Part shown: piece after piece, positions 1-9,801 of the stretch
Position numbering within the stretch: the first letter of the stretch is position 1
Layout of the letters: the number at the start of each line of letters is the position of its first letter
NCBI GenBank assembly: GCA_963840235.1
Contig: CAWIYC010000002.1
Location: 1 to 64,000, forward strand
Direction of reading: 5' to 3'
Source: JBBRHQ01 sp963840235
GTDB taxonomy: Bacteria; Actinomycetota; Thermoleophilia; Solirubrobacterales; 70-9
DNA: 64,000 bases
Notes under the pieces: model-generated
What the model saw: only the letters and a program-made list of their open reading frames with translations
What the model was told of the DNA's origin: nothing
Database searches by the model: none
Made by a program: the position numbers and the translations under genes

Positions 1-1
1 C

Positions 2-1066
2 GCGGCGGGTCACGACGTCACCGTCATCGCACCGCGCTCCCAGGGGCAGGCGGCGGTGGAGCGGGTCGGAGAGGTTACGGTCCGCCGATACCGGTTACCG
101 GCCTCCTCCGGCGGGATCGGCGGCTTCCTGCTCGAGTACGCGGTGGCCCACGTACAGCTCTTCGGCCGCGGCCTTCGCGAGCTGATCCGCGGCGCCGAGG
201 TGATCCACCTCCACAACCCGCCCGACACGCTGTTCCCGATTGGCCTCCTCGCCAGGGCGATGGGACGAAAGGTCGTGTTCGACCATCACGACCTCTTCCC
301 TGAACTATTCGCCGAGAAGTTCGGTTCCTCGAGGCTGGTCGCGCTTGCGGGCGCGAGCCAGCGAGCCAGTCTGCGGACAGCCACGGCCGTTCTCGTCACC
401 AACCGCTCGCAGGCCGATACGGCGCTTGCTCGCGGTGTGCGCCGGCCGGAGAGGCTGACCGTCGTGCGCAACGGGCCCCGGCGTGCGACCCTGGCGAAGG
501 CGGGCCAGCCGAGGCAGGGCAAGTTGGCCGACCCCAAGCTCGTCTTCGTCGGCGAGTTGGCCTCTCACGACGGCGTCCTGGCGCTGCCCGACCTGCTGGC
601 GAAACGGGGCCTCGAGAGGGCGACGCTGACCCTGGTGGGGGATGGGCGCGACCGTCCCGAGCTGAGCGCGGCCTTCTCGCAGCAGGGCATGGCGGACCGG
701 ATCGAGTTCACAGGCCAGGTTGAGCATCGCCGGGTTCCGGAGCTGATCGCCGGGGCAGACATCTGCATCGATCCCGCGCCGTGCTCGGATCTCAACCACG
801 GCTCGACGATGATCAAGGTCACCGAGTACCTCGCCGCCGGCCGCCCGGTTGTGGCCTTCGACCTGACCGAGACCCGACGAACGGCGGCGGATGCAGCACT
901 GTACGCGCCCTGTGGTGATCTCGACGCGTTCGCGGGCCTGATCGTCCGGCTGGCGCAGAGCGGCGATCTTCGTCAGGAGTTGGCCCAGCGGGCGATCGCG
1001 CGGGCAGATGAGCTCGTCTGGGAGCGCTCCGAGGTCGAGTTGCTGGGGGCCTATGAGCTCCTCTAG
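2..1066 (+). CDS. Glycosyltransferase family 4 protein (5' end cut off by window edge)
   Basis: The frame is open from the first bases and has no start codon of its own, so the gene begins upstream of the window. The visible 354 residues open with GHDVTVIAPR, the usual end of the first beta-alpha unit of a GT-B enzyme. The C-terminal half has TEYLAAGRPVVAF, the GT4 nucleotide-sugar binding region. GT4 enzymes are retaining transferases that add one sugar from a nucleotide donor at the cytoplasmic face of the membrane. Donor and acceptor cannot be told from sequence. The stop overlaps the next start by 14 bases, so the two genes are probably translationally coupled in a polysaccharide operon. 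Confidence in the family is high. Confidence 0.9.
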   Translation, partial: AAGHDVTVIAPRSQGQAAVERVGEVTVRRYRLPASSGGIGGFLLEYAVAHVQLFGRGLRELIRGAEVIHLHNPPDTLFPIGLLARAMGRKVVFDHHDLFPELFAEKFGSSRLVALAGASQRASLRTATAVLVTNRSQADTALARGVRRPERLTVVRNGPRRATLAKAGQPRQGKLADPKLVFVGELASHDGVLALPDLLAKRGLERATLTLVGDGRDRPELSAAFSQQGMADRIEFTGQVEHRRVPELIAGADICIDPAPCSDLNHGSTMIKVTEYLAAGRPVVAFDLTETRRTAADAALYAPCGDLDAFAGLIVRLAQSGDLRQELAQRAIARADELVWERSEVELLGAYELL

Positions 1067-3263
1067 CCTGCAGAGCGCTCCCGCACTCGCGGCCAACGGC
1101 GATCGTACGCCGGGGGCGCGGATCCTTCTCGTCTCGCCCGTCCACAACGAGGCCGAGCACATCGCCGAGGTGGCCCGCGCGGTTGCCGCCCAAACCCGGC
1201 GGCCCGACCTCTGGCTGGTGGTCGACGACGACTCCGACGACGGGACCCTCGAAAGGCTGCGCGAGCTGGAGCCGGAGATCGCCTTCATGCGGGCCCTCTC
1301 GGTCCCCAGCGGTCTCACCGAGAGTTCCGGCGACCGCCTGGCTGCAGCCGCGGTCGAGCGCGCATACACCTGGGCGCTCGGGACCGTCGACTGGCGCTCC
1401 TTCAGCCACATCGGCAAGCTCGACGGAGACACCGTGCTGCCGCCGGATCACCTCGCGGGGATGCTGGAGCGATTCGAGACCGATCCGAGCCTCGGGGTCG
1501 CCGGGGGTGCGCTCACCGAGCGCTCCGGGGGCGTCTGGAATGTTGTTCCCACTCCGAAGGACCACGCCACCGGCCTTGCCCGCATCTATCGCCGCGAGTG
1601 CTTCGAGAAGATCGGCGGCGTTCCCGATCGGCTCGGCTCCGATCCGATAACCGTGACCTACGCCCGCATGAACGGCTACAGGGCGCGAACCTTCGCCGAC
1701 TTGCCGGTGCGCCATCTGCGGCCCATGGGGAGCAGGCAGGGGACTCTCCACGGCCGCGCCCGGCACGGAGCCACGCACTACATCGTCGGCTACGGGTTCC
1801 TCTGGGCCGCGCTGAGATCGCTGATGCTGGCTGTGCGCTCGCGACCGCTGGTCATCGGGGGCGCCGCCTTCCTCTACGGCTATCTCCGTGCGGCACTCGG
1901 CCCGACCGAGCGGGTTGAGGACAGGTCCTTCAGGGCATTCGTCAGGCGCGAGCAGCGACGACGCTTGCTCGCCATCCTCGGCCCCGTCCGCCACCGGATC
2001 ACTCGCAGCGATTCGGTCCAGCCCGAGGTCACCACCAGTCCCGCCAGGGGTCCGGCATCGCCGGAAGAAGGCGAGCAGCGACGCCGCCAAGTGATCGAGG
2101 TCCTGCGGACGTTGGAGGCCTACGGCGACCGCAACGGCTGGGTCGGCAGCGATCCCTATGAAGGGCTCAACGCGACCCGCGTGGTGACCCCGCTTCAACG
2201 CTCCTTTCGCGGCAGGCAGGTGATCATCCAGGCAGTCAAGCGCTCACCGCTCGACCTGCGGCCGTGGCTCGGAATCGAGCCGGGCCTCAACTCGGCGACG
2301 CTCGCCTGGGTGATCTCCAGCTATGCCCGCAACGGATTTCTTCCAGAGCAGACCGCCGAGACCCGGCTGGCGAAGTCGCTCGAAGCCCTGCGGGCGCTGC
2401 GCTGCGAGGGATTCGATGAGCCTTGCTGGAGCTATCACTTCGACACCCAGTCCCGAGTCTTCTTCTACGCGAAGACCGCCCCCAACACAATCGCCACCGC
2501 CTTCGCCGCAAACGCGCTGCTCGACGCCTACGAGCGCACCGGGGAAGAGGAGCTCCTCGAGGAGGCAATGGGCGCAGGTCGCTTCTTCCTGCGTCACATC
2601 CCCCAGACCGAGGCCGATCGAGGCGCCTACTTCGGCTACATCGTCGGTGATCACGCCCCGATCCAGAACGCCAACACGCACGTCTGCGCCGTGCTCGCGC
2701 GACTCATCCAGCACGGCGGCGACGATGAGTTCCGCCCGGCGGCACAGGCGGGGATTGAATACGCGCTCTCCTGCCAGCGCCCCGACGGGTCCTGGCTATA
2801 CGGAGAGCGGCCCGACCTGGCGTGGGTCGACGGCTACCATCACGGCTACGTCCTCGATGCCCTGAGGGTTTGTGCCGATGCCGGGCTCGACGACCGCCTG
2901 CCCGAGGCCATTCACCGCGGCCTGGAGTGCTACCGCCGCGAGTTGATTCTGCCCGACGGCACGCCCAAGTACTTCTCCCACAAGGTCTACCCGATCGACT
3001 CCCAATCGGTCGCCCAGGCGATTCAGACCTTCTCGATCGCCGCCACCGAGGACCCCGCCTACATCGAGCCGGCGCGCCGGGTGTTCGACTGGTCGCTCAA
3101 GAACATGCGGCGCCGCGATGGCCTGTTCATGTTCCAGCGGCGCCGCTACTGGAGCAATCCGCTTCCTCACATCCGCTGGGTTGTCGCAGCGCAGCTGCTC
3201 GCCTGCACCCACCTCTGGCGGGCGGAGAGAATGCTCGCCGGAGAGCAGGAGGGCCCCCGCTGA
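1053..3263 (+). CDS. GT2 glycosyltransferase fused to a C-terminal alpha/alpha-toroid domain
   Basis: This is a 736-residue two-domain protein. Residues 25-240 are a family 2 glycosyltransferase of GT-A fold, with LLVSPVHNEAEHI, an acidic VVDDDSDDG (58-63) and DGD (124-126) for metal and nucleotide binding. A hydrophobic stretch follows at about 245-275. Residues 345-735 are rich in paired helices with repeated aromatic/His features such as CWSYHFDTQSRVFF, DGSWLYGE, GYHHGYVLDALR and KYFSHKVYPIDSQS. That pattern resembles the (alpha/alpha)6 toroids of polysaccharide lyases, GH88-like hydrolases and epimerases. The start at 1053 overlaps the previous stop; in-frame starts further upstream lie inside the previous gene. 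The fusion suggests sugar transfer coupled to modification or trimming of the glycan. The function of the toroid half is unknown. Confidence 0.8.
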   Translation: MSSSSLQSAPALAANGDRTPGARILLVSPVHNEAEHIAEVARAVAAQTRRPDLWLVVDDDSDDGTLERLRELEPEIAFMRALSVPSGLTESSGDRLAAAAVERAYTWALGTVDWRSFSHIGKLDGDTVLPPDHLAGMLERFETDPSLGVAGGALTERSGGVWNVVPTPKDHATGLARIYRRECFEKIGGVPDRLGSDPITVTYARMNGYRARTFADLPVRHLRPMGSRQGTLHGRARHGATHYIVGYGFLWAALRSLMLAVRSRPLVIGGAAFLYGYLRAALGPTERVEDRSFRAFVRREQRRRLLAILGPVRHRITRSDSVQPEVTTSPARGPASPEEGEQRRRQVIEVLRTLEAYGDRNGWVGSDPYEGLNATRVVTPLQRSFRGRQVIIQAVKRSPLDLRPWLGIEPGLNSATLAWVISSYARNGFLPEQTAETRLAKSLEALRALRCEGFDEPCWSYHFDTQSRVFFYAKTAPNTIATAFAANALLDAYERTGEEELLEEAMGAGRFFLRHIPQTEADRGAYFGYIVGDHAPIQNANTHVCAVLARLIQHGGDDEFRPAAQAGIEYALSCQRPDGSWLYGERPDLAWVDGYHHGYVLDALRVCADAGLDDRLPEAIHRGLECYRRELILPDGTPKYFSHKVYPIDSQSVAQAIQTFSIAATEDPAYIEPARRVFDWSLKNMRRRDGLFMFQRRRYWSNPLPHIRWVVAAQLLACTHLWRAERMLAGEQEGPR

Positions 3264-3277
3264 TCGCCGCCGAAGCC

Positions 3278-4504
3278 CTACGCGGCGATGCGCTGAGAGA
3301 AGAGCGTCTGGAGTTGCTCGGTCGAACGGTGGATCTCGTACTGCTCGATCACCTTCTCCCTTCCGGCCCGACCGAGGCGCCGGCGCTCCCTGGGATGGGC
3401 AGCGAGGTGCTCGAGAGCCGCGATCAAATCCTCCACATTGCCCGGAGCAATCAGCCTGCCGCTGACCCCGTCCTCGATCAGCTCCGGAATGCCCATGATC
3501 CGCGAGCTGACGACGGGCAGCTCCATCGCCATCGCCTCCATCAGCGAGACGGGGACGCCCTCGGCGAAGCTCGGCAGGCAGAAGGCGTCGGCGGACTCGA
3601 GGTAGCCGCGGATCCCGTCCTGACCAATCGCACCGGTGAAGATGACCCGGTCGGATACCCCGAGCTCTGCGGCGAGCGATTCGAGGCTTGGCCGATTCTC
3701 GCCCCAGCCGACGACCGTCGCCCGGGCGTCGATCCCACGACCGACGAGCGCCGCGACTGCCTCGATCAGCAATCCCTGACCCTTGAACGGCACCAAGCGG
3801 CCGACGCTGAGCACGTTCAGGCCTCCCGCGCCATCCCGCTCCGCCGGCGGCGAGAACACCTCGGGGTCGATTCCGCAATGGATCACGTGCAGCTTGTCCC
3901 AGTGCTCCTCGGAGACCAGAGCCATCAACTGGCTGCGGGCGAAGTCGCTGATACAGACGACGAAGTCGGCACTCTCGACCTTGGCGCGCAGATTGAAGCG
4001 CGATACCTCGTAGAACTCGTCCGGGCCGTGGACGGTGAAGCTCCAGGTCCAGGAAGGAGTCGCGCCGGATTCGTAACGCGTAACCAACAGCGCGACGTCG
4101 GTCACCTGGTTCGTGAATTGGGCGTGCAGATGGTGAATTCCACGGGCCTTGCACCGCCTCCAGACGACCATCGCCTCGGCGAAATAGAACAGCTGCCAGG
4201 CACGGCCGCGAAGCCCGGGCCGGCTGAGGCGGAGCGCCAGCGCAAGAGTCGAAAGATAGGCAGAGGGCGCGCGAGCGAATGCAGAGAGATGCGCCCGCGC
4301 CAGCTCCCCCCATCGGGGAGGCAGAATCGTGTAGGTGCTGGCGTGCTCCCGTCGCGCGGCCTCGGTCAGCAGTTGGTCATCGGCCGCGCGGTGAACCGAG
4401 ATGGTGTCGATCTCCACACCGCGAGCGCGCAGACCCTGCACCTCGCGCAGGATGAACGTGTGCGATATGGACGGGTAATGGCCGACGAGGTAGGCGATCT
4501 TCAT
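3278..4504 (-). CDS. Glycosyltransferase family 4 protein, WcaL/colanic-acid type
   Basis: The 408-residue product begins MKIAYLVGHYPSISHTF, the 'PSxSxTFI-REV' opening typical of GT4 enzymes related to colanic-acid WcaL. The C-terminal donor-binding part has SFAEGVPVSLMEAMAMELPV, with the GT4 EGxP...E signature. An upstream in-frame start at 4594 would add 30 low-complexity residues that overlap the opposite gene's promoter, so 4504 is preferred. It runs opposite to its neighbours and converges on the GT2-toroid gene with a 14-base gap. It probably adds a sugar to the repeat unit made by this locus; donor and linkage are unknown. Confidence 0.88.
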   Translation of the reverse strand: MKIAYLVGHYPSISHTFILREVQGLRARGVEIDTISVHRAADDQLLTEAARREHASTYTILPPRWGELARAHLSAFARAPSAYLSTLALALRLSRPGLRGRAWQLFYFAEAMVVWRRCKARGIHHLHAQFTNQVTDVALLVTRYESGATPSWTWSFTVHGPDEFYEVSRFNLRAKVESADFVVCISDFARSQLMALVSEEHWDKLHVIHCGIDPEVFSPPAERDGAGGLNVLSVGRLVPFKGQGLLIEAVAALVGRGIDARATVVGWGENRPSLESLAAELGVSDRVIFTGAIGQDGIRGYLESADAFCLPSFAEGVPVSLMEAMAMELPVVSSRIMGIPELIEDGVSGRLIAPGNVEDLIAALEHLAAHPRERRRLGRAGREKVIEQYEIHRSTEQLQTLFSQRIAA

Positions 4505-4653
4505 GGCTCTTGGGGCGCTGGCGCCAGGCTCGGCGTCTTGCATCCCTGCGCCCGGCGCGGTGTCGGGGACCACGCGGATGCTATCGGTACGCAAAAATTG
4601 GTAGGAAAGTTTGCCGGATTCGGGTAGATCCGTTCAGCCGACTGATCACTTCC

Positions 4654-5679
4654 ATGCATACGACCACACATCCAATTCGCCCCCTCTTCCTGCTCTCGCT
4701 CCCACGAAGCGGTTCAACGCTGATCCAGCGAGTCTTGGCCCGTAGCCCGCAGGTTGCCACCGCATCCGAGACATGGCTGCTGATGCCATTCCTTGCTGCG
4801 ACCCCGATCGAAGCCCTGCCTTCCCGGGGGGCCTGGGACGTGTTGGCCGCTGAAGGGATCGCGGATTTCGCCCGCGAGTTGCCCTCCGGGATCGACTCGT
4901 ACCGCAAGGCGGTGCATGACTTCGCCCTCGGGCTGTACTCGCAAGCCGCCGCCGACGATGCGAGCTACTTCCTCGACAAGACCCCCCCTTATGCGCATTT
5001 CTTGCCTGAACTGGCCCAGACGTTCCCGGAGGCCAAATTCATAGCGCTTTGGCGAAACCCGCTCGCGGTGGTTGCGTCGATCGTGGAAACCTTCTGCGGC
5101 GGGCGATGGGAACCGGATCGCTATCCGCTCAGCCTGTACAGCTCCCTCGCGGCGCTCGTCGAGTCCACGCAGCAGCACCCAACCCGAGTGTGGTCTGTTC
5201 GGTTTGAAGACTTGGCGTCGGCCGACGCCGATGCGTGGAGGGGTCTGATGGGCTTTCTCGATCTCGATTTCGACCCCGCGTCGCTCGATGACTTCAGCCG
5301 GGTGACCCTGTCAGGCCGGCTCGGTGACAAGGCCGGCGTGGCTCGGTACTCGGAGCTGAGCGGGGAGCCACTCAGCAAGTGGAAGCGGACAATTCACAAC
5401 CCGTTGCGCAGGGCGTGGTGCCGCCGCTACCTCGATTGGATCGGACCGGAGCGCCTCAGGGTGATGGGCTACGACCACGCTCAGCTGCAGCAGGACCTCG
5501 CTGCGACGACCGTCGGGCCAGCCGGCCTCGCCGGGGACTCGGTGCGCACGGCCGAGTCGGTCGCGCGGCGCATGCTGCGTACACGATGGCGACCCCCGCG
5601 GCGAGCAAACCAACACCCCCAGACCCCGGCGGACCTCCATCCGCCGTTGGTCCCCGAGACGCAAAGAGAAGCGGGCTGA
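4654..5679 (+). CDS. Sulfotransferase (PAPS-dependent, Sulfotransfer_3-like)
   Basis: The 341-residue protein has the 5'-phosphosulfate-binding loop near its N-terminus (LSLPRSGSTLIQRVL, about residues 14-28). A downstream 'FIALWRNPLAVVASIVE' matches the 3'-phosphate-binding region. Such cytosolic enzymes move sulfate from PAPS to a hydroxyl or amine of a carbohydrate or lipid. The start at 4654 is chosen because homology begins immediately after it; the 48 upstream in-frame codons are Arg/Cys-rich noise overlapping the divergent gene's leader. The stop overlaps the next start (TGATG). Its place among polysaccharide genes suggests that a glycan is the acceptor. It is not closely similar to the second sulfotransferase at 9801. 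Confidence 0.88.
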   Translation: MHTTTHPIRPLFLLSLPRSGSTLIQRVLARSPQVATASETWLLMPFLAATPIEALPSRGAWDVLAAEGIADFARELPSGIDSYRKAVHDFALGLYSQAAADDASYFLDKTPPYAHFLPELAQTFPEAKFIALWRNPLAVVASIVETFCGGRWEPDRYPLSLYSSLAALVESTQQHPTRVWSVRFEDLASADADAWRGLMGFLDLDFDPASLDDFSRVTLSGRLGDKAGVARYSELSGEPLSKWKRTIHNPLRRAWCRRYLDWIGPERLRVMGYDHAQLQQDLAATTVGPAGLAGDSVRTAESVARRMLRTRWRPPRRANQHPQTPADLHPPLVPETQREAG

Positions 5680-6618
5680 TGACCGAGCCCCACGAACTGG
5701 CGAAGGTCGATCCGCTGGATGGTGGCGTCACCATCACGCCAGGGCCGCCGCAGGTCCCTGCTGCGGCGAGGCCGGAGCCGGAGAAAGCTAGGGCGCGCGC
5801 GCCGGCGCAAACTGAGAGCGCGCCGGCGTCGCTACCCCCGAAGAGGGTGAGCGTTGCCGAGGCGATCGGTTGGCATTGGATCACCTTTGCGATTCCGGTT
5901 GTGGTGATCACCACGCTGGCCGCCCTGGCGGGCCTATCTCGCACCCCCAACTACACGGCGGAGGCCAAGCTTGCAATCGGCGGGTCCGGCGAGCCTTGCT
6001 GGATTCGCCGCCAACAGCGAGTCGCTGGCGGCCGGATACAGCCAGGCGATGCATTCTCCCGGAGTTGCTCGCCGAATCAGCCGTCAGATGGGAGTGCACC
6101 GGGGGCAGGGTGGCTCCCAGGTCACCGCCTCGTCCACCGCCGGCAGCCCGGTCGTGCGGGTACAGGCCACTGACTCGACCAGTTCCGGCGCGATCGAGCT
6201 CGCAAACGCGGCAAGCATCGCATTGATCGGCTATATCAACCGGATCAACGATGACCGTGGAGCGGGGCGGGCTCTCCTGAAGGAGTTCGAGGACGCAAGC
6301 GTCAAGGTCAATCGTCTGAGGGCACGGCTGAAAGCGCTCAAGAGCTCGGACGCCGACCCGAACACGATCAACGAGGCCCGCGCTGCGCGCGACGCAGCCG
6401 AACTGCAGGCCCGCTCCGCCAGCACCGATTACCAGACAAGCCAGGCAAACCGCGCATCCGGCGGGAGGCTCCAGGTCCTCAGCCCGGCCGGGGTGGCGAG
6501 CAGCGATCGCCTCTCGAAGCTCGAGTTGCTGATCTTCATCGGTCTGCTCGTCGGCGCCGCCGTCGGCGCGGCCCTTGCCAGCATCCGCGCAAATGGCTGG
6601 GGCTGGCCGCGTGGTTGA
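5679..6618 (+). CDS. Wzz-like polysaccharide chain-length determinant/co-polymerase (one frameshift)
   Basis: The gene starts at the ATG overlapping the sulfotransferase stop. A Pro/Ala-rich cytoplasmic leader of about 65 residues is followed by a membrane segment (WITFAIPVVVITTLAALAGL). A periplasmic-type domain begins with TPNYTAEAKLAIG, as in Wzz proteins. Between about 5974 and 6000 the coding frame moves by one base. It resumes with SLAGFAANSESLAAGYSQAM and continues through a coiled-coil-like region to a second membrane segment (LLIFIGLLVGAAVGAAL) near the C-terminus. Two membrane segments flanking a periplasmic helical domain are the Wzz hallmark. No C-terminal tyrosine-kinase domain is present. 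The frameshift leaves both halves intact, so a sequencing indel is as likely as a true lesion. Confidence 0.72.
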
Positions 6619-8142
6619 TCACGCTCACAGGACCCGGGATCAGCGCCACTACCTCGCGGCTGGGGCGGCGGCAGCAGTCTTGGCTGTGGTTGCGACGGCG
6701 GCGGTAACGGCGAACCGGGGTGCGCTTCCGTTCCTGGCCATCCTCGGGATTCTGGGCTTGGCGAGTTTCGCCTACCTCGCCTGGAACATCGATCCAGCAT
6801 GGACGCTGACGGGTTCCATCGTGCTGTCGGTCTTCGGTTCCTATTGGGGGCAGTTGGGGCCGCTTGGATACTTCCCCGTCACGCCCGATCGCCTGCTGCT
6901 CGTGGCTGGAACCGCAGCACTTCTCCTTCGTGCCCCCGGGGCGCGTGATCGCGGAGCGATGCGGATCGAACCCGTGCACTGGCTACTCGCCGCGACCCTG
7001 GCATTCGCAGTTGTCTCTGGGCTTGCGTCCGAAACCCTGTTTTCGAACTCCGGATTCTTTCGTCTCTTCGACCGGTTCGGCATCGCACCGTTCCTGATGT
7101 TCACGATCGCCCCGGTCGCCTTTCCTACCGAGCGACACCGGCGCATCTTCCTCGCTGCCCTTGTCGCGTTGGGCGGCTACCTGGGGCTGACGGCGCTTTT
7201 CGAGGCGGCTGGCCCACATGGCCTGGTGTTCCCCCGCTACATAGTCAATCCCGACCTGGGCTTTCACCTCGGCAGAGCCCGCGGACCATTCCTCGAGGCG
7301 GAGGCGAACGGTATAGCGCTCTTCGTCTGCGGCACGGCCGCAGTGGTTGCGGCGATCACCTGGCGAGGTCGCCCTCTGATCAAGGCCCTCTGTTGTCTTG
7401 TCGCAGGACTGGCGCTGGCCGGCTGCCTATTCACCCTCTCACGCGGGGTTTGGCTGGGCGCCGCGGTTGCCAGTCGTCTTCACGCTGGTCGCATTTCGTC
7501 GGGCTGCGTCCGCTGCTGGTTCCGGCGGTGATCGGATTGGCAGCATTGGTAGTGACGCTCTGCTCGCGCTGATTCCAGGCCTTGCGGCAAGTGTCGATCA
7601 GCGAAAGAACGATCAGAGCTCACTGTGGGACCGCGCGAACCTGAACTCGGCGGCGCTTCGCGTGGTTGAAGCAGAAGCCGCTCCTTGGCGTCGGTTGGGG
7701 TCGCTTCACTGCCGTCGGCGCACCGTATTTCTGGCAGAGTGGAGATCGTCCTCTGACGGCCGTCGGACCTCAGAGCTGTGACTCACTGCCTCCGGCGGCC
7801 CGGGCCAACAGCGACGGTTCAAGGCCCGCCTGCACGATCCCTGTGCACAACGCCTACCTCTCGAACGCTGCCGAGCTCGGTCTGGTTGGCGTGACGCTGT
7901 GGATTGTGGCGACCGTCGCCGCGATCGGAGGAGCGATCGTCAGACCCGGGCCACCTGCGATGTGGTCATGGCGCTCAGGACTCTTCGCAATCGCGATCAT
8001 GTCGGGGATCGTGGTCTTCTTCACTCCGCTTGAGGGCCCGTTCTCACCGGTAGTGCTGTGGACCTGGGCCGGCATCGTCTGGGGAACGAGGCTCCCGCGG
8101 AAACCCAGTCCGCCGGCCGAGCGCACCCTCAAGAATGCCTAG
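6593..8142 (+). pseudogene. O-antigen polymerase/ligase-like membrane protein (Wzy/WaaL family), frameshifted
   Basis: A single gene of the Wzy_C/O-antigen ligase family is split over several frames. The first 310 residues are multi-spanning and include GRARGPFLEAEANG and FTLSRGVWLG. The reading then moves at about 7468, 7498, 7560 and 7668, recovering PVVFTLVAF, LRPLLVPAVIGLAALVV, DQSSLWDRANLNSAA and finally QKPLLGVGWGRF. The conserved loop signature VHNAYLSNAAELGLVG and the last membrane spans follow. All diagnostic pieces are present in order, so the ancestral product is clear: an integral membrane enzyme that polymerises or transfers undecaprenyl-linked repeat units. The start overlaps the Wzz-like gene by 26 bases. 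Four indels within about 200 bases suggest poor consensus sequence; otherwise this is a pseudogene. Confidence 0.75.
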
Positions 8143-9801
8143 CTTGATCTCCGAGGCGAATCTTTCGGAGAGCTCGAGATCGCGGGCGATCAGCGTTGTG
8201 GGGGTGTCGCCCGGGGGTGTGTTGCAGGCTCACGACGAGCTCTTCAATGGGTTGGAATCGGTGTTTCCAGTGCGCTTCGAACCGCGCGAACCCGGACAGT
8301 GCCGGGACATCGACGCGATCCTGATGCTCGGTTCCGTCGAAGAAACCCCCTTGCTGCCGTGCTTGATTGCCGGCCGAAGGGCCCCCTGTTGCGGATCTTG
8401 CCAACACAGGCGACGACAGCAGTCCGTTTCGGCTCGCATGGGGGAGTGGACCGTCGCCTGAGGGGCGCGGTCCTACATGACGACCGAGTGGCAAACCTGC
8501 AGTCGCTTGGTGCGGAACGCCGCGAGGAGGTGATCGCTGAGGGGCCGGCCGGACCTGTCTGGACCTGTCGATCCGCCGGCAGGAATCGAGTGCATACCGT
8601 CGCTTTGAGCCCCTTCCAGCCGGACTCGGCGTTGCCGCTTCGGGCCCAGATGCGAGAAGGCCAGTTTCTTTCCCTGCTGCCGACGGTCGCGTTCTTGCGC
8701 GAGGTGACGGGGGAAGGTCGGTGGTCAAGCCCCCCGCTGAGGGCGAGCTTCGTGATCGACGACCCAAACCTTCGCCGGCCGAAATACGGCTTCGTCGATT
8801 TTCGAGCGCTGGCCTCCCATGCCGCAGATCACGGCTACCACGTGTCCGTAGCCACGGTTCCGCTGGACTCCTGGCCGGTCAGCAGCGCCGCCAGCCGGGT
8901 TTTCGCTGGCAACCCGAACTCGCTTTCGCTTGCCGTCCATGGAAATCAGCACCTGCGTTACGAATTGGAGCGATTTCGCTCCGCCGCCAAGGCGCGGGAA
9001 CAAATGGATCAGGCATTGCGGAGGGTCGACGCCTTGGAGCGACGAGCGGGCGTGCGCATCGACAGGGTGATGGCGCCCCCCCACGAGCGTTGCTCTCCGG
9101 TGGCCACCGAGGCGATGCTGCACGCAGGCTTCGAGGCGCTGACCATCGATCGGGCCAATCCTTGGCGGTTCAGGCCTGACGAGGAGAAGGCTGTCGCCGG
9201 ATGGGAGCTTGCCGAGCTCGTCAGTGGCGGGCTTCCTGTCTTTCGGCGGGAGCACATCGATGTCTCGCGATGCGACCTCGTCTTGAGGGCATTCCTCGAT
9301 CAGCCACTCATCATGTACGGGCATCACAATGACCTGTCCGAGGGTCCCGACCGCTTGGCGAATGTCGCCAAGGAGATCGATCGACTTGGAGACGTACGGT
9401 GGAAGTCCCTCGGCGAGATCGCTCGAACGAACTATCTCCAGCGTAGAACCGGGTCGCTCTTGACCGTCCGGATGCTGTGCCGACGAGCAAAGCTGCGGGT
9501 ACCGGAGGGCGTCTCCGAGATATCGGTCGAGATGCCAGCCGTTCGCGGCGCGGCTGATGGGATGGTGTCGATTGGCAACGTCGCAACTCGATGGGAACGA
9601 GATGGGCGCAACCTGCGATCGCTTGGGACGCGAGTCGACCGCGACACCGTTGACATCGTCATCACTCCGCCCAACGCATTTCCGACCGAGAGCACCGCTC
9701 GCCCCAGGGCGAGCACATGGGCGCTAATTCGCCGGCTGATTGCCGAAAGTCGAGATCGCGCTCAACCGATGGGACGCCACACAGGTCGAGATACAGCGTA
9801 A
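8135..9801 (+). CDS. Polysaccharide deacetylase-like protein (NodB-type fold), one frameshift
   Basis: The ATG at 8135 overlaps the stop of the polymerase gene. The first part reads LISEANLSESSR...AILMLGSVEETPLLP. The frame then changes between about 8370 and 8400 and continues to 9801. The central region has SFVIDDPNLRRPKYGFVDF, followed by a His motif (AVHGNQH) and APPHERCSP. This looks like a NodB/polysaccharide-deacetylase TIM barrel, in which an Asp-Asp and HxxxH set binds metal; here the catalytic set is only partly recognisable. A C-terminal beta-rich region of about 100 residues follows. It may deacetylate or otherwise edit the exopolysaccharide. The stop overlaps the next start (TAATG). 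Function is moderately certain, activity uncertain. Confidence 0.55.

Noticed and set aside
819..2198. Long reverse-strand open frame opposite the GT2-toroid gene
   Set aside because: Rich in Arg/Pro/Gly with no recognisable domain, and lies wholly opposite a gene with clear motifs. It is a by-product of high G+C at third positions.
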